Assembly (NCBI GenBank): GCA_002482775.1
Contig: DLGQ01000069.1
Location: 53,993-107,883, forward strand
Reading direction: 5' to 3'
Length of the DNA: 53,891 nt
From: Flavobacteriales bacterium UBA7690
GTDB lineage: Bacteria; Bacteroidota; Bacteroidia; Flavobacteriales_F; PHOS-HE28
The notes under the pieces are model-generated. The model saw only the letters and a list, made by a program, of their open reading frames with translations. It did not search any database and was not told where the DNA came from. Positions 16,146 through 24,987 of this stretch are shown here, piece by piece; position 1 is the stretch's first letter, and the number at the start of each line of letters is the position of its first letter. Position numbers and translations under genes: made by a program.

Positions 16146-18160
16146 GCTTCGATCATCCGCTTGAATTCGTCCTCATCGATCACAGGCACCTTCAACTCCT
16201 CGGCCTTCGTGCGCTTCGCAGGCCCCATGTCGGCACCCGCGAGCACATAACTGGTCTTGCTGCTGATGGATCCCGACACCTTACCTCCGTTGCGTTCGAT
16301 GGCCTCTTTCACTCCTTCGCGGCTGAAATTCTGGAAAACGCCCGATACCACGAAGGTCTTGCCTTTCAACTTATCCCCGACCGGTTGTGCGGCACTGGCA
16401 TCCACCTCCATCTGCAACCCTTTCTCCTTGAGGCGTTGTACGATGCTGCGGTTGCCCTCCACGCCGAAGAAATCGATGATGCTATCGGCGATCACGCCGC
16501 CCACTTCATCCACGCCGATGAGCTCTTCTTTGGGCATGCTAGCGAGCCTTTCCATACTCCCCACCGACCGCGCGATCTTCTTGGCCACCGTTTCCCCCAC
16601 ATGCCGGATACCGATGGCGAACAAGACCTGCTCGAACGGGATCCTCTTACTCGATTCGATGCCGTCGATAACCTGGTTGACGCTTTTGGCGCCCCAGCCT
16701 TTGCCGAGGCCGAGCAGTTGATCCGCGGTGAGATCATATAGGTCGGCCACGTTGTTGATCAATTTCTTCTGCACGAGTTCAGCGACGGTTTCACCTCCCA
16801 GGCCGTCGATGGCCATCATCTTGCGGCCAACGAAGTGTTCGATGCGGCCGGTGATCTGCGGCGGACAGGCATGCTCGTTGGGGCAATAGTGCTGGGCTTC
16901 ACCTTCATAACGCACAAGGTCGGTCCCACACTCCGGACAGGCATGCGGGAAAACGACAGGGGCAGCATCCGGCTCGCGTTGATCCACGCCCACGATCTTG
17001 GGGATGATCTCGCCACCCTTTTCCACTTTCACACGATCACCGATGTGGAGATCCAGTTTCGCGATCTGATCGGCGTTGTGCAGCGATGCCCTTTTCACCG
17101 TGGTACCAGCCAGCAGGACCGGTTCCAGGTTCGCGACCGGGGTCACCGCGCCGGTCCGTCCCACTTGATAGGTCACCTCGTTCAACCGGGTGATGGCTTG
17201 CTCTGCTTGGAACTTGTACGCGATGGCCCATCGTGGGCTTTTGGCCGTCATGCCGAGTTCCTCCTGGATCCGCAGATCATCCACCTTCACCACGATACCA
17301 TCGATATCCATCTCCAAGTGGTGCCGGGCTTTGTCCCAGTAATGGATGAAGGCCATGATGCCCTCCGCACTATCCGTGCGTTCTATGAAACGGCGCCTCG
17401 GATCCGGTGTCTTGAAGCCCCACGCATGCGCCGCCATGATGTTCTCGAAATGACTGTTGGATGGTAGCTGCGGACCTTGCAAGGTGTACACGAAGTTGTC
17501 CAATCCTCGCTTCGCCACATCCTTCGGGTCCTGCTGTTTCAGAGAACCCGCCGCCGTGTTCCGTGGATTCGCATACAGTTCCTCGCCGTTCTTCAAGCGT
17601 TCAGCGTTCAACTTCTCGAACTGCGCGCGCATGAACAGGATCTCGCCGCGTGCTTCCAATTCCTTGGGGTGGTCACCACGTAGTTGAAGTGGGATGCTGC
17701 GCACGGTGCGCACGTTGTTGGTGATGTCGTCGCCCTTTTCGCCATCACCACGGGTAACGCCGCGCACGAGTTGGCCATCCACATAGCTCAGGCTGATGGC
17801 TACACCGTCGTACTTCAATTCCATGACGTACTGCGTGCGCCCGATCTCTTTCTCCACCCGCGCCACGAATTCGGCCACTTCTTGTTCGTTGTACGAATTG
17901 CTGAGCGAGAGCATGGGATAACGATGCACCACCGCCACGAACCCCTTGGTGATCGCGCCGCCCACGCGTTGTGTAGGGCTGTTGGGTGAAGCGAATTCAG
18001 GCCACTGCTGCTCCAGATGTTCCAATTCCTTCAACCGCATATCGAACTCCAGATCGCTGATGACAGGTTGGGCGAGCACGTAGTAGCGGTGGTTGTGCTC
18101 TTCCAACTCCTTGGATAGCGCGTTGATGCGCTGCAATGCATGATCTCGTTCAGATATCAT
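16142..18160 (-). CDS. ligA: NAD-dependent DNA ligase
   Basis: Seals nicks in replication and repair using NAD. The 672 residues show the N-terminal Ia domain ('HNHRYYVLAQPVISDLEFD', 23-41) and the adenylated lysine K116 in the KYDG motif. The adenylation domain continues with 'RGDGEKGDD'. The four-cysteine zinc finger appears in 'CPECGTDLVRYEGEAQHYC'. Helix-hairpin-helix repeats ('IDGLGGETVAELV') and a C-terminal BRCT domain ('LKGKTFVVSGVFQNFSREG') follow. The length matches the family. The first 11 bases overlap the end of the upstream barrel gene. Confidence 0.96.
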   Translation of the reverse strand: MISERDHALQRINALSKELEEHNHRYYVLAQPVISDLEFDMRLKELEHLEQQWPEFASPNSPTQRVGGAITKGFVAVVHRYPMLSLSNSYNEQEVAEFVARVEKEIGRTQYVMELKYDGVAISLSYVDGQLVRGVTRGDGEKGDDITNNVRTVRSIPLQLRGDHPKELEARGEILFMRAQFEKLNAERLKNGEELYANPRNTAAGSLKQQDPKDVAKRGLDNFVYTLQGPQLPSNSHFENIMAAHAWGFKTPDPRRRFIERTDSAEGIMAFIHYWDKARHHLEMDIDGIVVKVDDLRIQEELGMTAKSPRWAIAYKFQAEQAITRLNEVTYQVGRTGAVTPVANLEPVLLAGTTVKRASLHNADQIAKLDLHIGDRVKVEKGGEIIPKIVGVDQREPDAAPVVFPHACPECGTDLVRYEGEAQHYCPNEHACPPQITGRIEHFVGRKMMAIDGLGGETVAELVQKKLINNVADLYDLTADQLLGLGKGWGAKSVNQVIDGIESSKRIPFEQVLFAIGIRHVGETVAKKIARSVGSMERLASMPKEELIGVDEVGGVIADSIIDFFGVEGNRSIVQRLKEKGLQMEVDASAAQPVGDKLKGKTFVVSGVFQNFSREGVKEAIERNGGKVSGSISSKTSYVLAGADMGPAKRTKAEELKVPVIDEDEFKRMIEA

Positions 18161-18785
18161 CGCGTAGACTTTTGCGGACGCGCTTCACGACCTCACCGAA
18201 GCGCAATCCGACCTTGAAGTAATAGGTATAGTCGCTCAGCTTGCGCGTCGCAGCGGGATCGGCGGCCAGTACGTACCGGTACCCCGCACCTGCTCCCACG
18301 AAGATGAACCAGAACAAATTGTAATCGGCGTGCAAGTACGCTTCCACGGGTACGAGTTCATTCACGCCATAAGCGATCTCCGTTCCGTTGGTACTGTCGC
18401 GATAGCTGGTGCGGTAATTCCCTAGGCCGACAGAGATCGGGATGCCAGCTTGCCATCGTTTGCTGTCGATGATCAAACGCTCGTAGGTGAGGGCGGTGTA
18501 GCTGAAGCGGGTGTAGAACTCGCGCTTGCCCAAGGTACCCAGGTCCACGGATGGTTGGATGTAGGGATCACCTAGGCCATAGAACCCGAGCGCGATCAGG
18601 TCCCGCCCACGTTGCGCCCCAATGCGAAGGCCGTTGAACCGGACCGAGGCATCGTTCACCCAGGTACGGCGCGCATCGAAGTTGAGCACCACTTTGAACG
18701 CAGCTTGCACCTTGGCCGTATCGGTCTCCGCCACGCATGGTTCCAACAGCGCGAGGAACGACCCTATGAACATGATCATCCTCAT
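18150..18785 (-). CDS. Outer-membrane beta-barrel-like exported protein
   Basis: A 211-residue protein with a signal peptide ('MIMFIGSFLALLEPCVA') followed by alternating hydrophobic strands and glycines ('RDLIALGFYGLGDPY', 'FIFVGAGAGYRYVLAAD', 'DYTYYFKVGLRFGEV'). The pattern fits a small outer-membrane barrel. I do not recognise a family. It overlaps both ligA (11 bases) and prmC (four bases), so it is part of the same minus-strand unit. Confidence 0.65.
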   Translation of the reverse strand: MRMIMFIGSFLALLEPCVAETDTAKVQAAFKVVLNFDARRTWVNDASVRFNGLRIGAQRGRDLIALGFYGLGDPYIQPSVDLGTLGKREFYTRFSYTALTYERLIIDSKRWQAGIPISVGLGNYRTSYRDSTNGTEIAYGVNELVPVEAYLHADYNLFWFIFVGAGAGYRYVLAADPAATRKLSDYTYYFKVGLRFGEVVKRVRKSLRDDI

Positions 18786-19639
18786 CGTACAGCGTGGATG
18801 AAACGCGGTGATCCGCTCAAGTCGTTCAATACTTCAACCTTGGAATAGCCCTGCACGAGAAGCATATCGCCAACTGCGTTCGAATGGCTGTAATGGCCCT
18901 CGAACCACACTTCACCGCCGGGCACCATGGCCAGCCTTGCCTTCTGGGCGATCACACGGTAGAACAGAAGCGGATCAGCATCATCCACGAAAAGCGCCAC
19001 ATGCGGTTCATGATCCAGGACATGCCTTTCCATCGCGCCGGCTTCCGATCGCGGAACATAGGGCGGATTGCTCACCACGAGGTCGAGGTCACGCGGGAAT
19101 TCGCGTTCGTTGGAAAGCACATCGCATTGCTGCCAATCAATATTCAAGGCTTGTTCCGTTCCATTGCGGCACGCGATGGTCAACGCTTCCGTTGAAACAT
19201 CCATTGCGACCACTTCGGCACCGGGGAAGCTCCGCTTCAAGCCAAGGGCGATGCATCCACTGCCGGTGCCGATGTCGACGATGCGTTTGAAGGTGCGGCC
19301 CCGGCGTTGGATCAGATCCACCATTTCTTCCGTTTCCGGACGTGGGATGAGGACACCCGGTGCCACGTGCAACTTCATGCCCATGAACCACGCGTGGCCG
19401 AGAACATATTGCAAGGGCTCTCCGGTACGAAGCCGTGTAAGCGGGGTGTACACTTTCAAGAGTTCCGATTCGCTAAGCGCGGTGGAACGATGCATGTCCA
19501 GTTGGGCCGCATCCCACCCGAAAGCTTCTTGGAACACGATACGCGCCATGGCCTTGGCTTCTGCGGCACCGAACAGCGCGCCTAGTTCCGTCCGGTACAG
19601 ATCGAACAGGGAACCCACAGTATTCGTTGCGACGCGCAT
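18782..19639 (-). CDS. prmC: Release factor glutamine methyltransferase
   Basis: N5-methylates the glutamine of the GGQ motif in peptide chain release factors. The 285 residues contain an N-terminal helical domain, the 'LIPRPETEEMVDLI' motif (98-111), the SAM loop GTGSG (124-128) and the catalytic NPPY (191-194) in 'VVSNPPYVPRSE'. The length is normal. The ATG at 19639 is chosen because the family N-terminus begins there and a -7 box lies 15 bases upstream; longer in-frame starts run into the divergent ribD gene. Confidence 0.93.
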   Translation of the reverse strand: MRVATNTVGSLFDLYRTELGALFGAAEAKAMARIVFQEAFGWDAAQLDMHRSTALSESELLKVYTPLTRLRTGEPLQYVLGHAWFMGMKLHVAPGVLIPRPETEEMVDLIQRRGRTFKRIVDIGTGSGCIALGLKRSFPGAEVVAMDVSTEALTIACRNGTEQALNIDWQQCDVLSNEREFPRDLDLVVSNPPYVPRSEAGAMERHVLDHEPHVALFVDDADPLLFYRVIAQKARLAMVPGGEVWFEGHYSHSNAVGDMLLVQGYSKVEVLNDLSGSPRFIHAVR

Positions 19640-19653
19640 CTTCGTAGGGAGCG

Positions 19654-19661
19654 CAAAAGTA
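19654..19661 (-). promoter_or_regulatory. -7 box TACTTTTG of prmC
   Basis: Exact TAnnTTTG match on the minus strand, 15 bases before the prmC ATG. Confidence 0.5.
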
Positions 19662-19686
19662 GCCCGGCGGGACATGGCGAAAGATG

Positions 19687-19694
19687 CACCTTTG
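19687..19694 (+). promoter_or_regulatory. Probable -7 box CACCTTTG of ribD
   Basis: One mismatch to TAnnTTTG; supports the ATG at 19710 over the one at 19674. Confidence 0.38.
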
Positions 19695-19709
19695 CGCCCT
19701 CTTCGGCCC

Positions 19710-20783
19710 ATGCCTTCACCCGCGAACGACCACCGAACCTGGATGCAACGTTGTTTGCGACTGGCCCGCCTTGGCGCGTACTCAGCGGCCCCGAATCCCT
19801 TGGTGGGCGCGGTGTTGGTACACGATGGACAGGTGCTCGCAGAGGGTTGGCACAAGGTGGCCGGCGGGCCGCACGCCGAGGTGGAATGCCTGCGCGTGTT
19901 CGGCGATGGGCCGATCCCGGAAGGTGCCATGCTCTACGTGAATCTGGAGCCGTGCTCGCACCATGGACGCACACCACCATGCGCTGATCTGTTGATCGAA
20001 AGGAAAGTGAAGCATGTGGTCATCGGGCAGGAGGATCCGTTCCCTGCAGTAGCTGGACGGGGGATCCAGAAACTGAGGGATGCAGGGATCACGGTCACCA
20101 CGGATGTGCTTCACGATGAATGTCGGTGGGTGCAACGCCGCTTCCTCACTTCGGTGGAAAAGGGTCGTCCGTACATCGTGTTGAAGTGGGTGCGTTCGGC
20201 GGATGGATTCTTGGACCAACACCCACGGAAAGAACGTGTCGTGAAGCGCATCAGCTCGCCGGAGAGCGATGTGCTCGTGCATCGTTGGCGCACGGAAGAA
20301 CAAGCGATCCTGGTAGGAAGTCGCACCGTGGTGAACGATGATCCATCCCTGACCGTCCGCCATGTGGAAGGGCGACAACCACTACGCGTTGTATTGGACA
20401 GAGATGGCATTTCGGCGGATGAAAGCAAGGTGTTCGATGGTACGGCATCTACGCTCCTGTTCAACGGAACGCTGCGTGCAGCCTTACCTGTGGAGCAAGT
20501 TCTTGTTCCAGATGATGTGGACCCGATCCACCTGATGCTCGCCGAGTTGCACAAGAGGGATATCCGTTCCATCCTTGTTGAAGGCGGAGCCGAACTACTG
20601 AGCCATTTCATTGCGCGAGGGCTTTGGGATGAAGCGCGCGTGATAACGGGTGAAGTGAAGTTCACCACGGGTACGCGTGCTCCTGATCTGAATGCCCACC
20701 TGGTCCATACCGAAGTGCGCGGCACGGATCGCCTGGAACTTTTCACAGCACATCACATCGCAGGCGCTACATGGGATCGGTGA
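19710..20783 (+). CDS. ribD: Bifunctional riboflavin deaminase/reductase
   Basis: Catalyses two steps of riboflavin synthesis: deamination and then side-chain reduction of the pyrimidine intermediate. The 357 residues begin with a zinc deaminase domain: HAE at 55-57 and cysteines C82 and C91 in 'EPCSHHGRTPPC'. A reductase domain follows ('IVLKWVRSADGF', 'AILVGSRTVVNDDPSLTVR', 'SILVEGGAELLSHFI'). I prefer the ATG at 19710, with the -7-like box upstream; 19674 would add 12 residues. ribH lies about 12 kb away. It overlaps the next gene by 13 bases. Confidence 0.93.
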   Translation: MPSPANDHRTWMQRCLRLARLGAYSAAPNPLVGAVLVHDGQVLAEGWHKVAGGPHAEVECLRVFGDGPIPEGAMLYVNLEPCSHHGRTPPCADLLIERKVKHVVIGQEDPFPAVAGRGIQKLRDAGITVTTDVLHDECRWVQRRFLTSVEKGRPYIVLKWVRSADGFLDQHPRKERVVKRISSPESDVLVHRWRTEEQAILVGSRTVVNDDPSLTVRHVEGRQPLRVVLDRDGISADESKVFDGTASTLLFNGTLRAALPVEQVLVPDDVDPIHLMLAELHKRDIRSILVEGGAELLSHFIARGLWDEARVITGEVKFTTGTRAPDLNAHLVHTEVRGTDRLELFTAHHIAGATWDR

Positions 20784-21625
20784 TCCTCGCTGCCTTGTGC
20801 GTGGCGGGTTTCGCCATCATCTTCCGGGTGTTCGAGCGGCAGAAGGTAGCCCTGTTGCCTGCCATCGCCATCAACTACAGCGTAGCGTTCTTCTGCGGGT
20901 TGATCATTGCGCCACCGTGGAGCGCAGTGGACTGGACCACACTCCTGCTTCCCGCGTCGATGTTGGGATCCTTGTTCGTACTGATCTTCTCCCTCCAAGG
21001 GATCTCCGCACAGAAAGTAGGCGCAGCGCGCACCACCATCGCCGGTCGCATGAGCCTGGTGCTCACCATCGCCGGAGCGGTGATCCTGTTCAACGAACAG
21101 CTCAACAGCTGGACGATCCTGGGGATCGTCTTAGCGCTCGGCGGCCTTCTCCTTACTTCCGTCAGCCGCATAGAGCATCAAGGTGAACGCTCATGGCTGT
21201 TGCCGTTGTTGATCTTCTTGTGTTGCGGTGCCGCTGACATCAGTGTCACCGTGGTACAACGCCTGTATACCACCTCGGGGAACGCATCGGTATTCCCGAC
21301 CCTCTGCTTCGGTGCTTCAGCTGCCGTAAGTGCGATCCTCTTTTTCTTCCGTTGTGAGCAGGAGGCGCTGGCCTATCGCCGAACATGGCTTGGTGGGTTG
21401 GTGCTTGGCGTGGTGAACTATGCTTCGTTGCTCTTCCTGGTGCTCGCACTTGATGCTGGTGAACATGCCGCGAGCGTGATCTTCCCGGCGATGAACATCT
21501 TGTCCATTCTCTTCGCGACCGCAGCGGGCCTTCTCCTCTTCCGAGAGCGGCTCTCCATACAACAGTGGTGTGGCATCGGGCTCTGCATCGCATCCTTGGC
21601 CTTGATCATGGAAGCAAGCGCATGA
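20771..21625 (+). CDS. EamA-family transporter
   Basis: A 284-residue protein with about ten hydrophobic segments arranged as two EamA halves ('LAALCVAGFAIIFRVF' ... and 'LLPLLIFLCCGAADISVTV' ...). The closing 'SIQQWCGIGLCIASLALIM' is typical of drug/metabolite exporters. It lies in the inner membrane; the transported substrate cannot be deduced. It is translationally coupled with ribD (13-base overlap) and with the IMPACT-family gene (ATGA), but a role in riboflavin traffic is only a guess. Confidence 0.85.
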   Translation: MGSVILAALCVAGFAIIFRVFERQKVALLPAIAINYSVAFFCGLIIAPPWSAVDWTTLLLPASMLGSLFVLIFSLQGISAQKVGAARTTIAGRMSLVLTIAGAVILFNEQLNSWTILGIVLALGGLLLTSVSRIEHQGERSWLLPLLIFLCCGAADISVTVVQRLYTTSGNASVFPTLCFGASAAVSAILFFFRCEQEALAYRRTWLGGLVLGVVNYASLLFLVLALDAGEHAASVIFPAMNILSILFATAAGLLLFRERLSIQQWCGIGLCIASLALIMEASA

Positions 21626-22221
21626 GCACAGGCCGTTTCCGCACCATCGCAGGCACGAGCGAAGGGATCTACCGCGAGCTGTCGAGCAAGTTCATCGCGC
21701 GCGCTTTCCCGATCGCCGATGAAGCCGAGTTCAGGTCCATCGCAGACCGATTCGGCAACGAGCATCCTTCTTCGCGCCATGTCTGTTATGCGTGGATCCT
21801 GGGTGAAGCAGGAGATCACCAACGCGCCAACGACGACGGAGAGCCGAGCGGCACGGCGGGTCTTCCGATCCTTCGGCGGATCCGATCATTGGGCCTGACC
21901 TATTGTGGTGTTGCGGTGGTGCGCTACTTCGGTGGAACGTTGCTCGGCAAGCCGGGCTTGATCCACGCCTATGGCGAAAGTGCCCGTCTGGCGCTGGATG
22001 CAGCCAATATCGTTGAGCACGTGGTGATGGAACGTGCCGTGATCGAATGTGGATACGATCGCTTCGATGGCATGAAAAGCGAGGTGCTCGTACACGGCGG
22101 AAGGATCACCGAAAGCGTCTTCGCTGCACGGTGCACCGCAACGATCGAAGTGCCCAAAGGGACATTGGCGGAACTTCTACCGAAGTGGACCCTGCTCGGG
22201 ATCTCCGCCAAGCCTCAGTGA
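21622..22221 (+). CDS. IMPACT/YigZ-family protein
   Basis: A 199-residue protein with the UPF0029 (IMPACT N-terminal) domain: 'KFIARAFPIADEAEFRSIA', 'HVCYAWILGEAGDHQRAND', 'DGEPSGTAGLPILRRI' and 'GVAVVRYFGGTLLGKPGLI'. The C-terminal DUF1949-type region follows ('KPQ' at the end). YigZ relatives are soluble and have been tied to translation control and to proline peptide cleavage, without a settled role. Its 3' end overlaps the convergent thioesterase gene by seven bases. Confidence 0.88.
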   Translation: MSTGRFRTIAGTSEGIYRELSSKFIARAFPIADEAEFRSIADRFGNEHPSSRHVCYAWILGEAGDHQRANDDGEPSGTAGLPILRRIRSLGLTYCGVAVVRYFGGTLLGKPGLIHAYGESARLALDAANIVEHVVMERAVIECGYDRFDGMKSEVLVHGGRITESVFAARCTATIEVPKGTLAELLPKWTLLGISAKPQ

Positions 22222-22628
22222 TCGCTGAAGTGGCGCGCCATCGCCTCTAAGAACGCCTCCGGTGCACGGCATGGCCGCATCGTAGCGCGATCAACGAAAA
22301 CGAGCATGGTGGATGCTTCGCAGAGCAGGACACCGGCTTCGTTCCGTACCTCGTAGTTGAACACGATGCGTACCGACGGCTGCTGCAGGATGATGGTGCG
22401 CAGGGTGAGCAGATCATCGTACCGCGCAGGTTGATGGTAGGTGACATGAAGCTCGCGCACCGGCAGCATCACGCCCTCCTCTTCCAGGCGTTTGTAGGCG
22501 AATCCCAAACTGCGCAGGGCTTCCACACGGCCCACCTCGAAGTACTCCGCGTAATCGCCATAATAGACATAGCCCATCTGGTCGGTCTCTCCATACCGAA
22601 CGCGCACTTGGGTCTCGTGGCTGAACAT
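22215..22628 (-). CDS. YbgC-like hotdog acyl-CoA thioesterase
   Basis: A 137-residue 4-hydroxybenzoyl-CoA thioesterase-type hotdog protein. 'VRYGETDQMGYVYYGDYAEY' (10-29) holds the catalytic aspartate (D16), and 'YEVRNEAGVLLCEASTMLVF' is the characteristic second half. YbgC-type enzymes hydrolyse acyl-CoAs and are often linked to envelope functions. The ATG at 22628 gives the standard start; an upstream in-frame extension to 22919 looks unrelated. A TATCTTCC box on the minus strand just upstream may be its -7 element. Confidence 0.86.
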   Translation of the reverse strand: MFSHETQVRVRYGETDQMGYVYYGDYAEYFEVGRVEALRSLGFAYKRLEEEGVMLPVRELHVTYHQPARYDDLLTLRTIILQQPSVRIVFNYEVRNEAGVLLCEASTMLVFVDRATMRPCRAPEAFLEAMARHFSDH

Positions 22629-23028
22629 GGCGGGGAAGATAGCCGCTCGCAACCTTTTGGACCATCTTTCAAGCACCTTGCTCAGCTGCCGTTCCATGAC
22701 GTAACTTTCGATGCCTTCGGGCCACCATGCACACCTTGCATCACCATTCATCATCGGCCAGCCACATGGCCGCGCAGCACATTCGTCCGTGTTCCCATAC
22801 ACGTTCCATGCGGTCTCCGGAAACCCGCGTGTGGCAAGGCCTAGCGGTGAACGGTCGATCACATGTACCCGAAGTGAAATTTTCCTTTCCTGCAAGTATC
22901 CGCCACTTTTGTTTTTCACTTTCTGTGGTCCATATTTGCCCCCTTGCCGAACGGACCTGTTGCACTATGCGCGTGAACGTTCGACCAAGCAACACAACGG
23001 TACCACCCACTAACTCTCGAACCCATCC
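22629..23028. other. 400-base divergent non-coding region upstream of dnaA
   Basis: Carries the thioesterase and dnaA promoters. No further gene is evident. I found no DnaA box here, which is unusual for an origin. The dnaA-proximal 80 bases are markedly AT-rich. Confidence 0.6.
22908..22938 (+). promoter_or_regulatory. dnaA: dnaA promoter: -33 TTTG and -7 CATATTTG
   Basis: TTTG at 22908-22911, a 19-base spacer, then CATATTTG at 22931-22938 (one mismatch to TAnnTTTG). The spacing is exactly that of the Bacteroidota housekeeping promoter. It is 90 bases before the dnaA ATG. Confidence 0.6.
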
Positions 23029-24459
23029 ATGAAGAAGGACCACGAGAAGATCTGGGATCGGTGCCTGGAAGTGATCAAGGACAACGTAAGCGAGCAGAGC
23101 TTCAAGACCTGGTTCGATCCGATCAAGGCCTTAAGACTGCAAGACAGCGTATTGACCATCCAGGTACCATCGCAGTTCTTCTACGAATGGCTGGAGGAGC
23201 ATTATATCGGCCTCCTCAAGAAGATCATTAAAAAGGAATTGGGTAACGAAGGGCGTTTGGAATACTCCATCATCATGGAGAACGGTTTCCAGAACGCCAA
23301 CCCGTACACGGTGAAGATGCCGACGAGCCATGCCCGCGAGGTGAAGAACCCGGCGGTATCGCTCCCGATCGATGTGGCCAACAGCCCCATCAAGAACCCG
23401 TTCATCATCCCGGGTCTGCGCAAGATCAAGGTGGAAAGCCACCTCAACGCCAACTATTCCTTCGATACGTTCATCGAAGGGGATTGCAACCGATTGGCTC
23501 GCAGTGCAGGTTATGCCGTGGCACAGAAGCCCGGTGGCACCGCCTTCAATCCGTTGTTGATCTACGGTGGCGTCGGTCTTGGGAAGACACACTTGGCTCA
23601 TGCCATCGGTATCGAGATCAAGAAGCACCACGCCGACAAGACGATCCTTTATGTCCCTGCCGAGAAGTTCACCCAGCAGTTCATCGAAGCGGTGAAGAAC
23701 AACACCGTGGGCGACTTCACGCAGTTCTACCAGATGATGGACGTTCTCATCATCGACGATGTGCAGTTCCTCGCCGGTAAGGAGAAGACGCAGGATGTGT
23801 TCTTCCACGTGTTCAACGCGCTGCACCAAAGTGGCAAGCAGTTGGTGATCACCAGCGACAAGGCACCGGTGGAAATGGCCGGCATGGAGCAACGCCTCCT
23901 CTCCCGCTTCAAGTGGGGCCTCAGCGCCGACCTGCAAACGCCCGGACTGGAGACGCGTATCGCCATCCTGGAGAAGAAGATGTACGCCGAGGGCATCGAC
24001 CTGCCCAAGGAAGTGGTTGAATACCTCGCCTACAGCATCACCACGAACATCCGGGAACTGGAAGGTGCCATGATCAGCCTGATCGCACAGAGCTCGCTGA
24101 ACAAGAAGGCCGTAACGCTCGATCTCGCCAAGCAGATGATCGACAAGTTCGTGAAGAACACGGCGCGTGAGGTCAGCATCGACTACATCCAGAAAGTGGT
24201 GTGCGATTACTTCGACCTGCCGATCGAACTGCTGAAGAGCAAGACCCGCAAACGCGAAGTGGTGCAAGCACGCCAGATCGCGATGTACTTCGCGAAGAAG
24301 ATGACGAAGAGCTCGCTGGCGAACATCGGCGCACACTGCGGTGGTAAAGACCACGCCACCGTGCTGCATGCCTGCCGTACTGTGAACAACCTGCAAGAGA
24401 CCGACAAACAGTTCCGCGGATACCTCGAAGACCTCGAGAAGAAGTTGAGCATACACTGA
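23029..24459 (+). CDS. dnaA: Chromosomal replication initiator protein
   Basis: Binds DnaA boxes and opens the origin. The 476 residues have the N-terminal helicase-interaction domain ('WDRCLEVIKDNVSEQSFKTW', 9-28) and a variable linker. The AAA+ domain follows, with Walker A 'GGVGLGKTH' (180-188) and Walker B 'LIIDDVQF' (about 240-247). The DNA-binding domain with the DnaA signature 'CGGKDHATVLHACR' starts at residue 437. Length is normal. It stands alone with its own promoter, and a terminator follows. Confidence 0.97.
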   Translation: MKKDHEKIWDRCLEVIKDNVSEQSFKTWFDPIKALRLQDSVLTIQVPSQFFYEWLEEHYIGLLKKIIKKELGNEGRLEYSIIMENGFQNANPYTVKMPTSHAREVKNPAVSLPIDVANSPIKNPFIIPGLRKIKVESHLNANYSFDTFIEGDCNRLARSAGYAVAQKPGGTAFNPLLIYGGVGLGKTHLAHAIGIEIKKHHADKTILYVPAEKFTQQFIEAVKNNTVGDFTQFYQMMDVLIIDDVQFLAGKEKTQDVFFHVFNALHQSGKQLVITSDKAPVEMAGMEQRLLSRFKWGLSADLQTPGLETRIAILEKKMYAEGIDLPKEVVEYLAYSITTNIRELEGAMISLIAQSSLNKKAVTLDLAKQMIDKFVKNTAREVSIDYIQKVVCDYFDLPIELLKSKTRKREVVQARQIAMYFAKKMTKSSLANIGAHCGGKDHATVLHACRTVNNLQETDKQFRGYLEDLEKKLSIH

Positions 24460-24480
24460 TCCTGAACAACTCTCCCACTG

Positions 24481-24509
24481 AAAAGGCCTCCACGGAACGG
24501 AGGCCTTTT
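24481..24509. terminator. dnaA terminator
   Basis: AAAAGGCCTCC (24481-24491) pairs with GGAGGCCTTTT (24499-24509) around a 7-base loop, followed by CATTT. It ends 19 bases before the next ATG. Confidence 0.85.
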
Positions 24510-24528
24510 CATTTGCCATCTTCGCCCC

Positions 24529-24987
24529 ATGAAGATCCTGCTCGTCTGCCTCGGCAACATCTGTCGGTCGCCCATGGCGGAAGGCATCCTGCGCGACATG
24601 ATCCAGAAGCATGGGCTTGGCTGGAGCACCGATTCCGCTGGAACGGGAGACTACCACGTGGGTGAACAGCCGGACAAACGTGCGATGAAGACCATGCGGG
24701 AACGTGGCATCGACATCAGCGACCTGCGTGCGCGGCACCTGCGTAGTTCGGACTTCGAGGAGTTCGATCTGCTGCTGGCAATGGATGCGAGCAACCTTCG
24801 CAACATGCGTGCGGTGGCTCCGAACGCGGAACTGGCTGCGAAAGCAAAGCTCATCATGGACTATGCACCAAGCCATGCGCAACGCGAAGTTCCCGATCCG
24901 TACTTCGGTGGTGATGAAGGATTCGTGGAAGTGTATGAGATGCTTACCGTGGCGTGTACCAAGTTGATCAACGATGGCCAACACTAA
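24529..24987 (+). CDS. Low-molecular-weight protein tyrosine phosphatase
   Basis: A 152-residue cytosolic phosphatase. The P-loop is 'VCLGNICRSP' with nucleophile C7 and R13, and the general-acid aspartate is D123 in 'VPDPYFGG'. Such enzymes dephosphorylate tyrosine kinases of the envelope polysaccharide pathways, or arsenate in the related reductases; the DPYF motif supports the phosphatase role. It is separated from dnaA by the terminator and overlaps the following RsmI-like gene by 14 bases. Confidence 0.92.
   Translation: MKILLVCLGNICRSPMAEGILRDMIQKHGLGWSTDSAGTGDYHVGEQPDKRAMKTMRERGIDISDLRARHLRSSDFEEFDLLLAMDASNLRNMRAVAPNAELAAKAKLIMDYAPSHAQREVPDPYFGGDEGFVEVYEMLTVACTKLINDGQH

Noticed and set aside
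22629..22919. An N-terminal extension of the thioesterase gene
   Set aside because: The extension has no hotdog similarity and covers the promoter region; the ATG at 22628 gives the standard start.
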